Shown in pieces: positions 1-7,493 of a stretch of 64,000 bases of DNA (positions are counted from its first letter, which is position 1; each line of letters starts with the position of its first letter). This DNA comes from Mesorhizobium shangrilense (lineage in GTDB: Bacteria; Pseudomonadota; Alphaproteobacteria; Rhizobiales; Rhizobiaceae): contig NZ_JAQGPN010000001.1 of the NCBI RefSeq assembly GCF_028826155.1, positions 1,555,501 to 1,619,500 on the forward strand. The letters are read 5' to 3'. The translations under genes and the position numbers were made by a program. Under the pieces are notes generated by a model. The model worked only from the letters and a program-made list of their open reading frames with translations, was not told the DNA's origin and searched no databases.

Positions 1-438
1 GCGCACGCTCTCCAGCGTGTCGAAGCGGCGCGCGAGATCGTTGGCCACGATGGAGATGAAGCCGGGCGCCAGGCCGCATTGCGGGATGAAGGCGCTGCGC
101 GCCGTGGCCGCAAGCTCCTTGACGCGCCGCGTGCTCGCCACGTCCTCGGTGAGGTCGAGATAGTGCACGCCGGCTTCCGCCGCGGCTTCGGCGATCTTCA
201 CGGTGAGGTGGAAGGGGGCCGCCGAAAGCACCGCGAACTTGCCCGCCAGCGCCTTGCCGAGGGCGTCGCGGTCGGAAATGTCGATGCAGAGCCGCTCCAC
301 CTCCTGCGTCACCTCCAGCGCGTCAAGCTGCGCCTGGGCGCGGTCAATGACGGCGACGCGATAGTCGCCCGTGGCGGCCAGCAGGTCAGCGATTGTGGAA
401 CCGATCTTGCCGGCCCCGGCGACCACGATATTCTTCAA
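1..438 (-). CDS. Saccharopine dehydrogenase-like oxidoreductase, N-terminal part (truncated by window edge)
   Basis: The minus-strand frame starts at a TTG (436-438) preceded by a GGGGGA Shine-Dalgarno and runs off the left edge, so only about 146 residues are visible. The N-terminus has a Rossmann nucleotide-binding motif (VAGAGKIG) followed by segments typical of the saccharopine dehydrogenase NADP-binding family, such as SAAPFH, YLDLTED and CGLAPGF. Family members act on lysine-derived saccharopine or related amino-acid adducts; which substrate is used here cannot be told from this fragment. It is divergent from the Lrp/AsnC gene at 559, a common arrangement in which the regulator controls the neighbouring amino-acid catabolic gene. 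That regulatory link is inferred. Confidence 0.8.
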   Translation of the reverse strand, partial: MKNIVVAGAGKIGSTIADLLAATGDYRVAVIDRAQAQLDALEVTQEVERLCIDISDRDALGKALAGKFAVLSAAPFHLTVKIAEAAAEAGVHYLDLTEDVASTRRVKELAATARSAFIPQCGLAPGFISIVANDLARRFDTLESVR

Positions 439-467
439 GGCATCGTCCCCCGATTGTGTCTCTCTGC

Positions 468-504
468 CGATACTACCGGCAGTTCATGACAGATCACAGT
501 ATCG
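468..504. promoter_or_regulatory. Inverted repeat between divergent genes, possible Lrp/AsnC operator
   Basis: CGATACT (468-474) and AGTATCG (498-504) form a perfect 7-base inverted repeat with a 23-base spacer. It lies between the start codons of the saccharopine dehydrogenase-like gene and the Lrp/AsnC regulator. Position and dyad symmetry suit an operator for the adjacent regulator, but no binding consensus was matched. Confidence 0.3.
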
Positions 505-558
505 CTTTGGACAGATCGCCGTTATCGTTTGTGCAGAACAACGAAGTCAGTGTGCAAA

Positions 559-987
559 ATGACGACAGATGCGGACAATGCCCTGATCGCGCTGCTGCGC
601 GAGAACGCACGCGCCTCGATCGCCGATCTCGCCCGGCGGCTGGGCGTCTCGCGCACGACGGTGCAGAGCCGCATCGAGCGGCTGGAGCGAAGCGGAGTGA
701 TCGCCGGCTACAGCGTGCGGTTGTCGGCGGAGCACGAGAGGGGGCTGGTCCGCGCCCACATCCTCGTCACCGTGCCGCCGAAGCAGTCGGCTGCGGTGGC
801 GGCCGAACTCGCCCGCATCCCGCAGGTCCGGGCCCTGCATTCGGTCAGCGGCAACTTCGACATGATCATCGTGGTCGAGGCGCCCTCCGTCAGCGACCTC
901 GACACGCTCATCGACAGGATCGGCGCGCTTGACGGCGTCGAGCGCACGCTGTCCTCGATCATCCTGTCCACCCGAATCAACCGCTAG
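559..987 (+). CDS. Lrp/AsnC family transcriptional regulator
   Basis: This 142-residue protein has the two-domain layout of Lrp/AsnC regulators. An N-terminal winged helix-turn-helix spans about residues 5-60 (SIADLARRLGVSRTTVQSRI), and a C-terminal RAM/ligand-binding domain begins around residue 70 (VSGNFDMIIVVE). Length is normal for the family. The ATG at 559 is preferred over an in-frame ATG at 529 because it gives the usual N-terminus, although no strong ribosome binding site is visible. It is divergent from a saccharopine dehydrogenase-like gene and probably responds to an amino acid connected with that enzyme. Confidence 0.9.
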   Translation: MTTDADNALIALLRENARASIADLARRLGVSRTTVQSRIERLERSGVIAGYSVRLSAEHERGLVRAHILVTVPPKQSAAVAAELARIPQVRALHSVSGNFDMIIVVEAPSVSDLDTLIDRIGALDGVERTLSSIILSTRINR

Positions 988-1095
988 GGAAAGTGTCGGA
1001 TCCGGCCTCGCCAGCACGTCCTTGGAATGGCGTCCCCCGCACGCAACCATGGCAAACGGGTGGCGTTTCCCATCCACCACAAGCTGGAGGAAGCC

Positions 1096-1473
1096 ATGCT
1101 CAAGGACAAATCGTCATCCGCCATCGTCGCCGTGAGCGACATCGAGCGGGCAAGGACCTTCTATCGCGACACGCTGGGACTGCAGCTGCTGGACGACAGC
1201 ATGGGCGATGTCCTGGTTTTCCGCACCGGCGACACGTCGCTGGTCGTCTACCGTTCCGACTTCGCCGGAACCAACAAGGCCAACGCAGCCGTCTGGGATG
1301 TCGGCAGCGAGGTCGAATCGATCGCCGCCATGCTGAAGGGTCGTGGTGTGAGCTTCGAGCGCTACGACAATCCCGGAATGGACCTGAAGGGCGACGTCTA
1401 TGTCGCCGGCTCGATGAAGCTGTTCTGGTTCAAGGACCCGGACGGCAACATCCTGCATGTCAACGGTACGTGA
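1096..1473 (+). CDS. VOC (glyoxalase/bleomycin resistance) family protein
   Basis: The 125-residue protein has the vicinal-oxygen-chelate fold signature: AIVAVSDIERARTFYRDTLG at the N-terminus and a C-terminal FKDPDGNILHV strand carrying the usual Glu/Asp-Gly-Asn turn. It is a single-module member that would dimerise. Such proteins include metal-dependent lyases, dioxygenases and drug-binding proteins; the substrate here is unknown. The start at 1096 is chosen because GGAGGAA lies just upstream; an earlier in-frame ATG at 1027 lacks one. Confidence 0.85.
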   Translation: MLKDKSSSAIVAVSDIERARTFYRDTLGLQLLDDSMGDVLVFRTGDTSLVVYRSDFAGTNKANAAVWDVGSEVESIAAMLKGRGVSFERYDNPGMDLKGDVYVAGSMKLFWFKDPDGNILHVNGT

Positions 1474-1502
1474 GGCGCCGGGCCACCGCTGCGAGCGTGA
1501 GC

Positions 1503-2180
1503 CTACCGCGCCGTGCGCGTCGCCATCCAGATGACATGCCGGGCGCCGCGCTTGCCGTTGGCGCGGGTGTTGACCTCTTCGACGGCGAAGCCGGCCTGCT
1601 TGAGCCGCCTGGTGAAGCCGGCGTCGGGCGCCGACGACCAGACCGAGAGGACCCCGCCGGGCCGCAGGGCGGCGTGCGCGGCCCGGAGTCCCGACAGATC
1701 GTAGAGGGCATTGTTGTCCTCCCGGGTCAGCCCTTCCGGGCCGTTGTCGACATCCAGCAGGATTGCATCGTAGCGGGCCTTGGCTGACCGGATGATGCCC
1801 CCGACATCGGCCTGGCGCAGATTGACGCGGCGATCGTCGAGGCAGCCGGCGAAGATCTCCGCCATCGGCCCGCGGGCCCAGGCAACCACGGCGGGAACCA
1901 GTTCGGCAACGGTTACCCTGGCGTCAGCTCCGAGTTCGGCAAGGGCGGCGCGCAGCGTGAAACCCATGCCGAGGCCGCCGATAAGCATGTGCGGAGCCTG
2001 CCGGCCGGCGATCCCGGCGCAGGACAGCCGCGCCATCGCCTCCTCCGAGCCGCTGAGGCGGCTGTTCATCAGTTCGTTGGTGCCGAGCATGATGGAGAAC
2101 TCGGCGCCGCGCTGTTTGAGGCGAAGGGTCTCGTGCGATCCGGGAATCGCGGCCGTGTCGAGCTGGACCCATGGAATCAT
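1503..2180 (-). CDS. Spermidine synthase-like SAM-dependent methyltransferase fold protein
   Basis: The 225-residue protein carries a Rossmann-type SAM-binding core, with motif I as MLIGGLGMGF, an acidic motif (VTVAELVPAVV) and DAILLDVDNGPEGL. These are the landmarks of the spermidine synthase/polyamine aminopropyltransferase superfamily. It is shorter than true SpeE (about 280 residues) and its real substrate is uncertain. It starts three bases after the stop of the queuosine-precursor transporter and is almost certainly cotranscribed with it, so it would come under the same riboswitch-like leader. No functional connection to queuosine is known to me. Confidence 0.75.
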   Translation of the reverse strand: MIPWVQLDTAAIPGSHETLRLKQRGAEFSIMLGTNELMNSRLSGSEEAMARLSCAGIAGRQAPHMLIGGLGMGFTLRAALAELGADARVTVAELVPAVVAWARGPMAEIFAGCLDDRRVNLRQADVGGIIRSAKARYDAILLDVDNGPEGLTREDNNALYDLSGLRAAHAALRPGGVLSVWSSAPDAGFTRRLKQAGFAVEEVNTRANGKRGARHVIWMATRTAR

Positions 2181-2183
2181 TGC

Positions 2184-2864
2184 TTAGACGGCAATCGCCG
2201 GCTGGCTCCAGCGCGCGGCGATGAGCCGGTAGGGAATCAGCGCGAACACGGCGATCAGGAGCTTGACGCCCAGATCGCCCAGCGCCCACGACACCCAGCG
2301 CGGCGCTTCCGTCGCCAGCATGCCGAACAGCGGCGCGGCCTCCAGCGCGAAGGCGTCCTCCGGTCCGACGAAGGAGAAGGCCGCCGCGAAGGCGATGGAG
2401 AAGAAGATCATGGTGTCCACCACAGATCCGGCGAGCGTGCCGAAGATCGGTGCGCGCCACCAGCTCTGGCGGCGCAGCCAGTTGAACACGGTGACGTCGA
2501 GGAGCTGTGCGGTGAGGAACGCCGCGCCGGATGCCACGGCGATCCGCACCAGCCGGTCAGCTGCGGTCTCGAACTCGATGAAGCCGTGGCGGAACAGGAA
2601 AGGCGGCACAACGATCGAGCAGACGACTGCCGTCATGAAGCCGACGAAGACGATCCGACGCGCCATCTGCGGCCCGTAGCGGCGGTTGGCGAGATCGGTC
2701 ACCAGGAAGGCGAATGGATAGGTGAAGGCGCCCCAGGTCAGGAGGTCGGCCAGGGACAAGGGCCCAAGCGTGCCCTGCACGGGGAACTGCACAAGCACGT
2801 TCGACGCCACGACGACGAGCGCCATGGCGACCACAAAGGGCACATAGATCGAGAAACGGAGCAT
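2184..2864 (-). CDS. Queuosine precursor transporter (YhhQ/QueT-type, VUT family)
   Basis: The 226-residue polytopic membrane protein has about six hydrophobic segments and the hallmarks of COG1738: SNVLVQFPV near the N-terminus, LTWGAFTYPFAFLVTDL, RRIVFVGF, LLDVTVFNWLRR and a GSVVDTMIFFSIAF segment. E. coli YhhQ imports preQ0/preQ1 (7-deazaguanine precursors) for tRNA queuosine modification; the same role is inferred here. The ATG is embedded in a preQ1-I riboswitch-like leader (2862-2890), which strongly supports the assignment. The gene lies downstream of rpmB on the same strand and three bases upstream of the spermidine synthase-like gene. Confidence 0.9.
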   Translation of the reverse strand: MLRFSIYVPFVVAMALVVVASNVLVQFPVQGTLGPLSLADLLTWGAFTYPFAFLVTDLANRRYGPQMARRIVFVGFMTAVVCSIVVPPFLFRHGFIEFETAADRLVRIAVASGAAFLTAQLLDVTVFNWLRRQSWWRAPIFGTLAGSVVDTMIFFSIAFAAAFSFVGPEDAFALEAAPLFGMLATEAPRWVSWALGDLGVKLLIAVFALIPYRLIAARWSQPAIAV

Positions 2865-2890
2865 TTTTTTAACCTGGGTTATGGAACCAG
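2862..2890 (-). promoter_or_regulatory. preQ1-I riboswitch-like aptamer overlapping the start codon of the queuosine precursor transporter
   Basis: Read on the minus strand, CUGG (2890-2887) pairs with CCAG (2877-2874) to form P1. Loop L1 starts UUC and contains UAAC, whose C (2878) sits where preQ1-I aptamers pair with the ligand. An A-rich tail (six A, 2870-2865) follows, and CAU in L1 (2883-2881) can pair with the AUG start codon (2864-2862) as the P2 pseudoknot. Stem, UAAC loop and UUAA tail closely resemble the small Thermoanaerobacter aptamer. The AGG at 2875-2873, the only candidate Shine-Dalgarno, overlaps the P1 3' strand. Ligand binding would therefore hide both ribosome site and start codon. 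Identification is by eye, supported by the downstream gene. Confidence 0.7.
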
Positions 2891-2897
2891 TGGCAGG

Positions 2898-2945
2898 CCG
2901 GTCCCCCGACCGGCTGCCCGAGAAGGCGGTTGTCCCCCGCCTTGA
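2898..2945 (-). other. Two GC-rich stem-loops after rpmB, possible terminator/attenuator region
   Basis: GCCGGTC and GACCGGC (seven paired bases around a four-base loop, about 2898-2915) and a GGCGG/CCGCC hairpin (about 2924-2944) lie between the rpmB stop and the riboswitch-like leader. Neither is followed by a clear U-tract on the minus strand, so Rho-independent termination is uncertain. They may simply separate rpmB from the transporter transcript. Confidence 0.4.
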
Positions 2946-2950
2946 AAGAA

Positions 2951-3247
2951 TCAGGCGGTGGCCTCCTCGTCCGCCTTCTTGGCGATCTGCTTCTTCAGCA
3001 GACGAGCGCGCGGCGACAGCTCTGCGCTGTCGGCTTTGGCGAGGAAGCCGTCGAGGCCGCCACGATGTTCGACCGAACGCAGGGCGTTGGCCGAGATGCG
3101 CAGGCGCACGCTCTGGTTCAGGGCTTCCGACTGAAGCGTGACGTTGACCAGGTTCGGCAGGAAGCGACGCTTGGTCTTGTTGTTGGCGTGGCTCACATTG
3201 TGGCCGGACATTACGGCCTTGCCGGTCAGTTCGCAGGAGCGGGACAT
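2951..3247 (-). CDS. rpmB: 50S ribosomal protein L28
   Basis: The 98-residue basic protein starts [20 protein letters not shown] and continues with [11 protein letters not shown], the conserved N-terminal half of bacterial L28, then [20 protein letters not shown]. The length is normal for Rhizobiales, whose L28 is longer than the E. coli form. Only one cysteine is visible, so this is the zinc-independent (C-minus) type. The start at 3247 has a GAAGG ribosome binding site about seven bases upstream. Two GC-rich stem-loops lie between its stop and the transporter leader (about 2898-2945). Confidence 0.95.
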   Translation of the reverse strand: MSRSCELTGKAVMSGHNVSHANNKTKRRFLPNLVNVTLQSEALNQSVRLRISANALRSVEHRGGLDGFLAKADSAELSPRARLLKKQIAKKADEEATA

Positions 3248-3525
3248 TATTCGTACCTTCGGTTCACAATTAGGCCAAAGACCAAAGTCGCACCAGACAT
3301 GCGGGCGCGCGGTCTCTTCGGCGGCCTTTGGAAAAGTCGGGGTTCCATAGTGAGATTTCAGCGAAGCGTCAAGCCCGGCAAGCTGGTCGCGCCTTTGGAG
3401 GACGATCGGCCGCTTGCGGACCGCCAACGGAGATGCAGGGGAACGGCCCGCTCACAGAATTGCCGAATTCCGACCCCACTTATTAACACACCTACAAGAA
3501 TGTGGACGGACGGGCATCTCAGGCC

Positions 3526-4323
3526 ATGAACGCATTCATCCACCGATTTCTGGTGCTGTCGGTCGCTGTCCTGGCGGTCGTGCCGTCGGCGTCGAGCGCA
3601 AGGACCGGGGGAAAATCCTTCCGCGGCGAGTATGCTGTCACCTATCTCGGCCTTACGGTCGCACGCTCCAGCATGACATCGACCTTGCGCGACAACGCCT
3701 ATTCGATCGAAGGCTCGGTTTCGACGGCCGGCCTCGGCAAGATTTTCGATGACACGAAAGCGACGCTGTCCGTCAGCGGGCGCATCTCGCGTGACCGGGC
3801 CGTGCCCGAGCGCGCCCACACCAGCTACAAGCACGAGAAGAAGAGCAAGAGCCTCACGATCGATTTCGCCAAAGGCAATGTCGTCGGCACGAAGGTGGTG
3901 CCGCCCCCGAAGCCGCGCGGCCCGGACTGGGTGCCGGTCACGAACGCGCAGCTCCGCGCGGTGCTCGACCCGCTTTCCGCCTTCCTGGTGCCGGCGAGCA
4001 GTCCCGAGCAGGTCTGCGCAAAGCCGCTGAAGCTCTATGACGGCGAGATGCGCGTCGACCTGAAGCTGCGCCATGTGGAGACGAGTACGGTCAAGCTCGT
4101 CGGCTACGAGGGCCCGGCCGTCACCTGCAGCGCCCGCTTCAGCCCGGTTTCGGGCTACCGGGCCAGCAAGAAGTCGATCAAGTTCATGCGCGACCGGGCG
4201 CGCATCTCGATCACATTTGCGCCGCTGGGCACAACCGGGGTATATGCGCCGGTCCGCGCCAGCGTCGGCACCGAGATCGGCACGCTGACGCTGCAGGCGC
4301 GGAAGGTCGAAATCATCGATTAG
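3526..4323 (+). CDS. DUF3108 domain-containing exported protein
   Basis: The 265-residue protein begins with a Sec-type signal peptide (MNAFIHRFLVLSVAVLAVVPSASSA) and continues as a soluble beta-rich domain matching DUF3108: GEYAVTYLGLTVARS near the start, and a late LRHVETSTVKL/CSARFSPVSGY region. It is predicted to be periplasmic. DUF3108 proteins are widespread in Proteobacteria without an established activity. The ATG at 3526 is chosen over 3502 because it opens the signal peptide directly. It is transcribed away from rpmB, with about 278 bases between. Confidence 0.8.
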   Translation: MNAFIHRFLVLSVAVLAVVPSASSARTGGKSFRGEYAVTYLGLTVARSSMTSTLRDNAYSIEGSVSTAGLGKIFDDTKATLSVSGRISRDRAVPERAHTSYKHEKKSKSLTIDFAKGNVVGTKVVPPPKPRGPDWVPVTNAQLRAVLDPLSAFLVPASSPEQVCAKPLKLYDGEMRVDLKLRHVETSTVKLVGYEGPAVTCSARFSPVSGYRASKKSIKFMRDRARISITFAPLGTTGVYAPVRASVGTEIGTLTLQARKVEIID

Positions 4324-4348
4324 GGGGCGATCCGCCCCGGAGGAAGCG

Positions 4349-5239
4349 ATGGGGCGGGCGACACTGATCGGCTTCTCGGCCGTGGCCATGTGGGCGCTGC
4401 TGGCGCTCCTGACCGACGCCTCGGGCGAAGTGCCGCCCTTCCTGCTGTCCGCCATCACCTTCGCCATCGGAACGCTGGTGGGCATCGTCGCGCGCCTCGT
4501 GTCTCCGACTGCCACCGCCCCGGTGAAGATCCCCCCGCAGGTGTGGGGCATCGGCATTGCCGGCCTGTTCGGATACCACTTCTTCTATTTTACGGCGCTG
4601 CGCAACGCGCCGGCCGTCGAGGCAAGCCTGATCGCCTATCTGTGGCCGCTGTTCATCGTGCTCGGCTCGGCGCTGATGCCGGGCGAGCGGCTGCAATGGT
4701 ACCACGTGGCGGGGGCGGTGCTCGGGCTCGCCGGCACGTTCCTCATCGTCACCAATGGCGGCCGGTTCGCCTTCGACAGCCGCTACCTGTTCGGCTACGC
4801 CATGGCCGGCGCCTGCGCCTTCATCTGGACCGGCTATTCGCTGCTCTCGCGACAGTTCCAGGCGGTGCCGACCGCGGTCGTCGCATGGTTCTGCGCGGCG
4901 ACATCGGCACTATCGCTGGTCTGCCACTTCCTGCTGGAGGACACCGTCCTGCCGTCCGGTCCGGGCGAGTGGCTGGCGGTCGTCGGCTTGGGCCTCATGC
5001 CGGTCGGCGCGGCGTTCTATGCGTGGGACCACGGCGTCAAGCGCGGCAACATCCAGGTGCTTGGCGCTGCGAGCTACGCTGCGCCGCTTCTCTCTACGCT
5101 CATCCTCATCGCCGCCGGCTTCGCCGAGGCGACGCCCCACATCCTGCTCGCCTGCGTGCTGATCACGGCGGGCGCGGTGCTTGCGGCCAAGTCGCTGCTG
5201 TTCAAGCGCCGCGCATCGCCAGAGGCCGCCGGCGCATGA
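4349..5239 (+). CDS. DMT superfamily (EamA) transporter, YddG-like
   Basis: The 296-residue protein shows ten hydrophobic segments arranged as two EamA repeats, the usual size for 10-TMS drug/metabolite exporters. The motif YHFFYFTALRNAPAVEASLI in the first repeat is typical of the branch that includes the aromatic amino acid exporter YddG. The actual substrate is unknown. The stop overlaps the start of the lysoplasmalogenase gene by ATGA, indicating translational coupling. Confidence 0.85.
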   Translation: MGRATLIGFSAVAMWALLALLTDASGEVPPFLLSAITFAIGTLVGIVARLVSPTATAPVKIPPQVWGIGIAGLFGYHFFYFTALRNAPAVEASLIAYLWPLFIVLGSALMPGERLQWYHVAGAVLGLAGTFLIVTNGGRFAFDSRYLFGYAMAGACAFIWTGYSLLSRQFQAVPTAVVAWFCAATSALSLVCHFLLEDTVLPSGPGEWLAVVGLGLMPVGAAFYAWDHGVKRGNIQVLGAASYAAPLLSTLILIAAGFAEATPHILLACVLITAGAVLAAKSLLFKRRASPEAAGA

Positions 5240-5916
5240 TGCCCTTTGGCGGCGGCCTCGACTCGGCCTCGAACGGAACGCTGATCTTCTCGATTGGCGC
5301 AGCCATCTTCTATCTCAACGCGCTCGACGCGCCGCCGAACCTCCGGCGCACGGCGGCGAAGGCGCTCGCGGTGGGCTTTCTCGCACTGCTCGCCCTGATC
5401 GAAGGCGGACCGCTCCTGCTCGTGGCCGCGCTCGCGGCGAGCGCTGCCGGCGACGCGTTCCTGTCGCGCCCGGGCGAGCGCGCTTTCCTCGGGGGCTTGG
5501 CGGCCTTTCTCGTGGCGCACGTCCTCTACGTGGCGCTGTTCCTCACTGCAGGGGAGGGCGCCGATTTCGTCCTGGAGCATCCGGCGCGCATGGTAGTCGG
5601 CGCGGTCATGATCGCCGCGACCGGCCTTCTGCTGGCGAGGCTGCGCGTCGTGGCGCCGTCAGAGCTGAAGGCGCCGGTGACCGCCTACGCGGCGGCCATC
5701 CTCGCCATGGGGCTCACTTCCCTCACAATGCCCGGTCCCTGGATCGTGCTCGGGGCGGTCTGCTTCATAGCATCGGACGCCATGCTGGCCGTCGAGAAGT
5801 TCATGCCCGTGCCCGATCCCACGCTGCGGACGGCGATGCGCACCGCCGTCTGGGTGGCCTACTATGCCGCGCAGGCCATCATCACGCTCGGCTTCCTGCT
5901 CGGGAGCGCGAGCTAA
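5236..5916 (+). CDS. Lysoplasmalogenase family protein (YhhN/TMEM86)
   Basis: The 226-residue polytopic membrane protein fits the YhhN family: the acidic segment LAASAAGDAFLSRPG after the third helix and CFIASDAMLAVEKF near the C-terminus correspond to the family's conserved membrane aspartates. Characterised members hydrolyse the vinyl ether bond of lysoplasmalogens; bacterial relatives are mostly untested. ATG at 5236 overlaps the upstream stop by four bases (a second ATG follows at 5239). Its stop overlaps the convergent ChaC-like gene by four bases. Confidence 0.8.
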   Translation: MMPFGGGLDSASNGTLIFSIGAAIFYLNALDAPPNLRRTAAKALAVGFLALLALIEGGPLLLVAALAASAAGDAFLSRPGERAFLGGLAAFLVAHVLYVALFLTAGEGADFVLEHPARMVVGAVMIAATGLLLARLRVVAPSELKAPVTAYAAAILAMGLTSLTMPGPWIVLGAVCFIASDAMLAVEKFMPVPDPTLRTAMRTAVWVAYYAAQAIITLGFLLGSAS

Positions 5917-6440
5917 CCCTGCTCGGGCCTGATGCGGCGGCCGACGTCTTCCAGCCAGTGATCGCGGATCTCGAGCGCGTTGAGGTGCTCGAGCGTGTTG
6001 ATGACATATTCGTCATTTGGGCCCGACTGGCCATGCGATGTGGCGACGATCTCGGCGGCGTGTCCGGCGTCCATGCGGCCGGCATATTGCTCATGGCCGC
6101 GGTCGACGACGTAGCAGACCGCCGTGGCGGTGCCGCCGCTGGAGAGCTTTATCGGCAGCGTGCGCTCCAGATAGACCCTGGTGACGAGCTCGCGCTCGCG
6201 CAGGTAGGCAAGCACTTCCTCGCGCAGTTCGATCGGCACGCGAAAGGCCAGCCCGATGCAGGAGCCGCCACGGTCGAGCCCCAGCACCAGGCCGGGGTGT
6301 TCTTGGGTGCCGCGGTGCACCCAGGAGCGCACGCAGAGCGAACGCCGGAAGCCGTGCAGCCGTGCCCGCTGGACCTCGACATGCGCGAAGCCGGGGCGCC
6401 ACATCAGCGAACCATAGCCAAAGACCCAAAAATCGCCCAT
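5913..6440 (-). CDS. Gamma-glutamylcyclotransferase (ChaC-like)
   Basis: The 175-residue protein begins MGDFWVFGYGSLMWRPGF, the defining substrate-binding YGSL motif of gamma-glutamylcyclotransferases, followed by RSWVHRGTQEHPGLVLGLDRGGSC typical of the ChaC branch. The C-terminal EYVINTLEHL helix is also conserved. ChaC-type enzymes split glutathione to 5-oxoproline and Cys-Gly in the cytosol. The start at 6440 places the YGSL motif at the usual distance; an upstream in-frame ATG at 6500 would overlap the divergent gene. Confidence 0.88.
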   Translation of the reverse strand: MGDFWVFGYGSLMWRPGFAHVEVQRARLHGFRRSLCVRSWVHRGTQEHPGLVLGLDRGGSCIGLAFRVPIELREEVLAYLRERELVTRVYLERTLPIKLSSGGTATAVCYVVDRGHEQYAGRMDAGHAAEIVATSHGQSGPNDEYVINTLEHLNALEIRDHWLEDVGRRIRPEQG

Positions 6441-6490
6441 ATCATCGCCGCTCGTCAGGGTGACCGGCGAGGCGTAACGAAAGAGAGAGC

Positions 6491-7468
6491 ATGGCGTCAA
6501 GCGAGACCACTCCCCGCTATTCCCGCCGCATGGTCTGGCTGGCGGCCTTCATCGTCGTGCTCTTCGGCGGCTACAGTGCCGGCTGGTTCTATGTCGGCAA
6601 CATGCTCGAAGGCCAAGTGCGGACGGCGCTCGCGAACGCCGGGCAGAAGGGCGTCGCCGCCGACTGCGCCAATCCGACGGCGCGCGGCTTCCCGTTTCGC
6701 ATCGGCGTCTACTGCGACAAGGTCAGCTTCGACGACGGCAAGGGGGTGAACGTCTCCGCCGGCGCGCTGAGGTCGGCCGCACAGGTCTACAATCCATTCC
6801 ACGTCGTCAGCGAGCTCGACGGGCCGGCAACCGTCGGCCTCGGCAGCGCGGGCTCCCTTCAGCTGGACTGGAAGGCGCTGCGCGCCAGCGCGCGGCTCGC
6901 GACCCCGCTCCCGGAACGCGTGTCGATCGAGGGCACGGACATCGCCGCAGGTCCCGTTTCCGCCGCCCCACAGCTCAATGCGAAGACGTTCGAGGGCCAC
7001 ATGCGCCCCAAAGGCAGCGATCTCGACGTGGCGGGCAGCATCGGCGACCTGACGGCGGCTGCGGGGCTTGTCCAGGGACGCGTGCTGCCGCCGTTGTCCG
7101 GCCAGATCGACGCGACCATCGCCAACGGCGTCGCCCTGCTGCGTTCCGGTGCCGCTGACCTCAAGGGACAGTCGGCGACGATCCGCAATCTCTGGCTCTC
7201 GACCGGCCCGAACACGGGGGTCGGGGTGAAGGGCAGTATCGCGGCCGACGCCGCCGGCCTGATCGACGCCGACCTGACGCTGACCATCCGCAACGCCAAG
7301 GGCCTTGCCCAAGTCGCGGCTCAGGCGTTCCCCGAAGCCAGCAAGCAGATCAATAACGCCATGCTCGGCCTGGCGATGCTTGGCGAGAACACGTCCGTGC
7401 CTCTCAGGATCGTGAAGGGGAAGGCGACGCTCGGCTTCATTTCGCTCGGCGACATTCCGCCGATCTGA
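6491..7468 (+). CDS. DUF2125 domain-containing membrane-anchored protein
   Basis: The 325-residue protein has one N-terminal transmembrane anchor (about residues 14-36) and a long extracytoplasmic domain matching DUF2125, including CANPTARGFPFRIGVYCDKV near residue 60 and repeated beta-strand segments. It is probably a periplasmic, inner-membrane-anchored protein. Function is unknown, but the gene's position beside tyrC-hisC is conserved in Rhizobiales. It is divergent from the ChaC-like gene with about 50 bases between starts. Confidence 0.8.
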   Translation: MASSETTPRYSRRMVWLAAFIVVLFGGYSAGWFYVGNMLEGQVRTALANAGQKGVAADCANPTARGFPFRIGVYCDKVSFDDGKGVNVSAGALRSAAQVYNPFHVVSELDGPATVGLGSAGSLQLDWKALRASARLATPLPERVSIEGTDIAAGPVSAAPQLNAKTFEGHMRPKGSDLDVAGSIGDLTAAAGLVQGRVLPPLSGQIDATIANGVALLRSGAADLKGQSATIRNLWLSTGPNTGVGVKGSIAADAAGLIDADLTLTIRNAKGLAQVAAQAFPEASKQINNAMLGLAMLGENTSVPLRIVKGKATLGFISLGDIPPI

Positions 7469-7493
7469 CGCCCCGCTTCGGAACGGCGCAGTT

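Noticed and set aside
2898..2945. Strong Rho-independent terminator after rpmB
   Set aside because: The hairpins are good but no U-tract follows on the minus strand, so they are listed only as stem-loops.
3358..4557. 399-codon minus-strand frame opposite DUF3108
   Set aside because: Antisense to a gene with a clean signal peptide and domain; no recognisable content.
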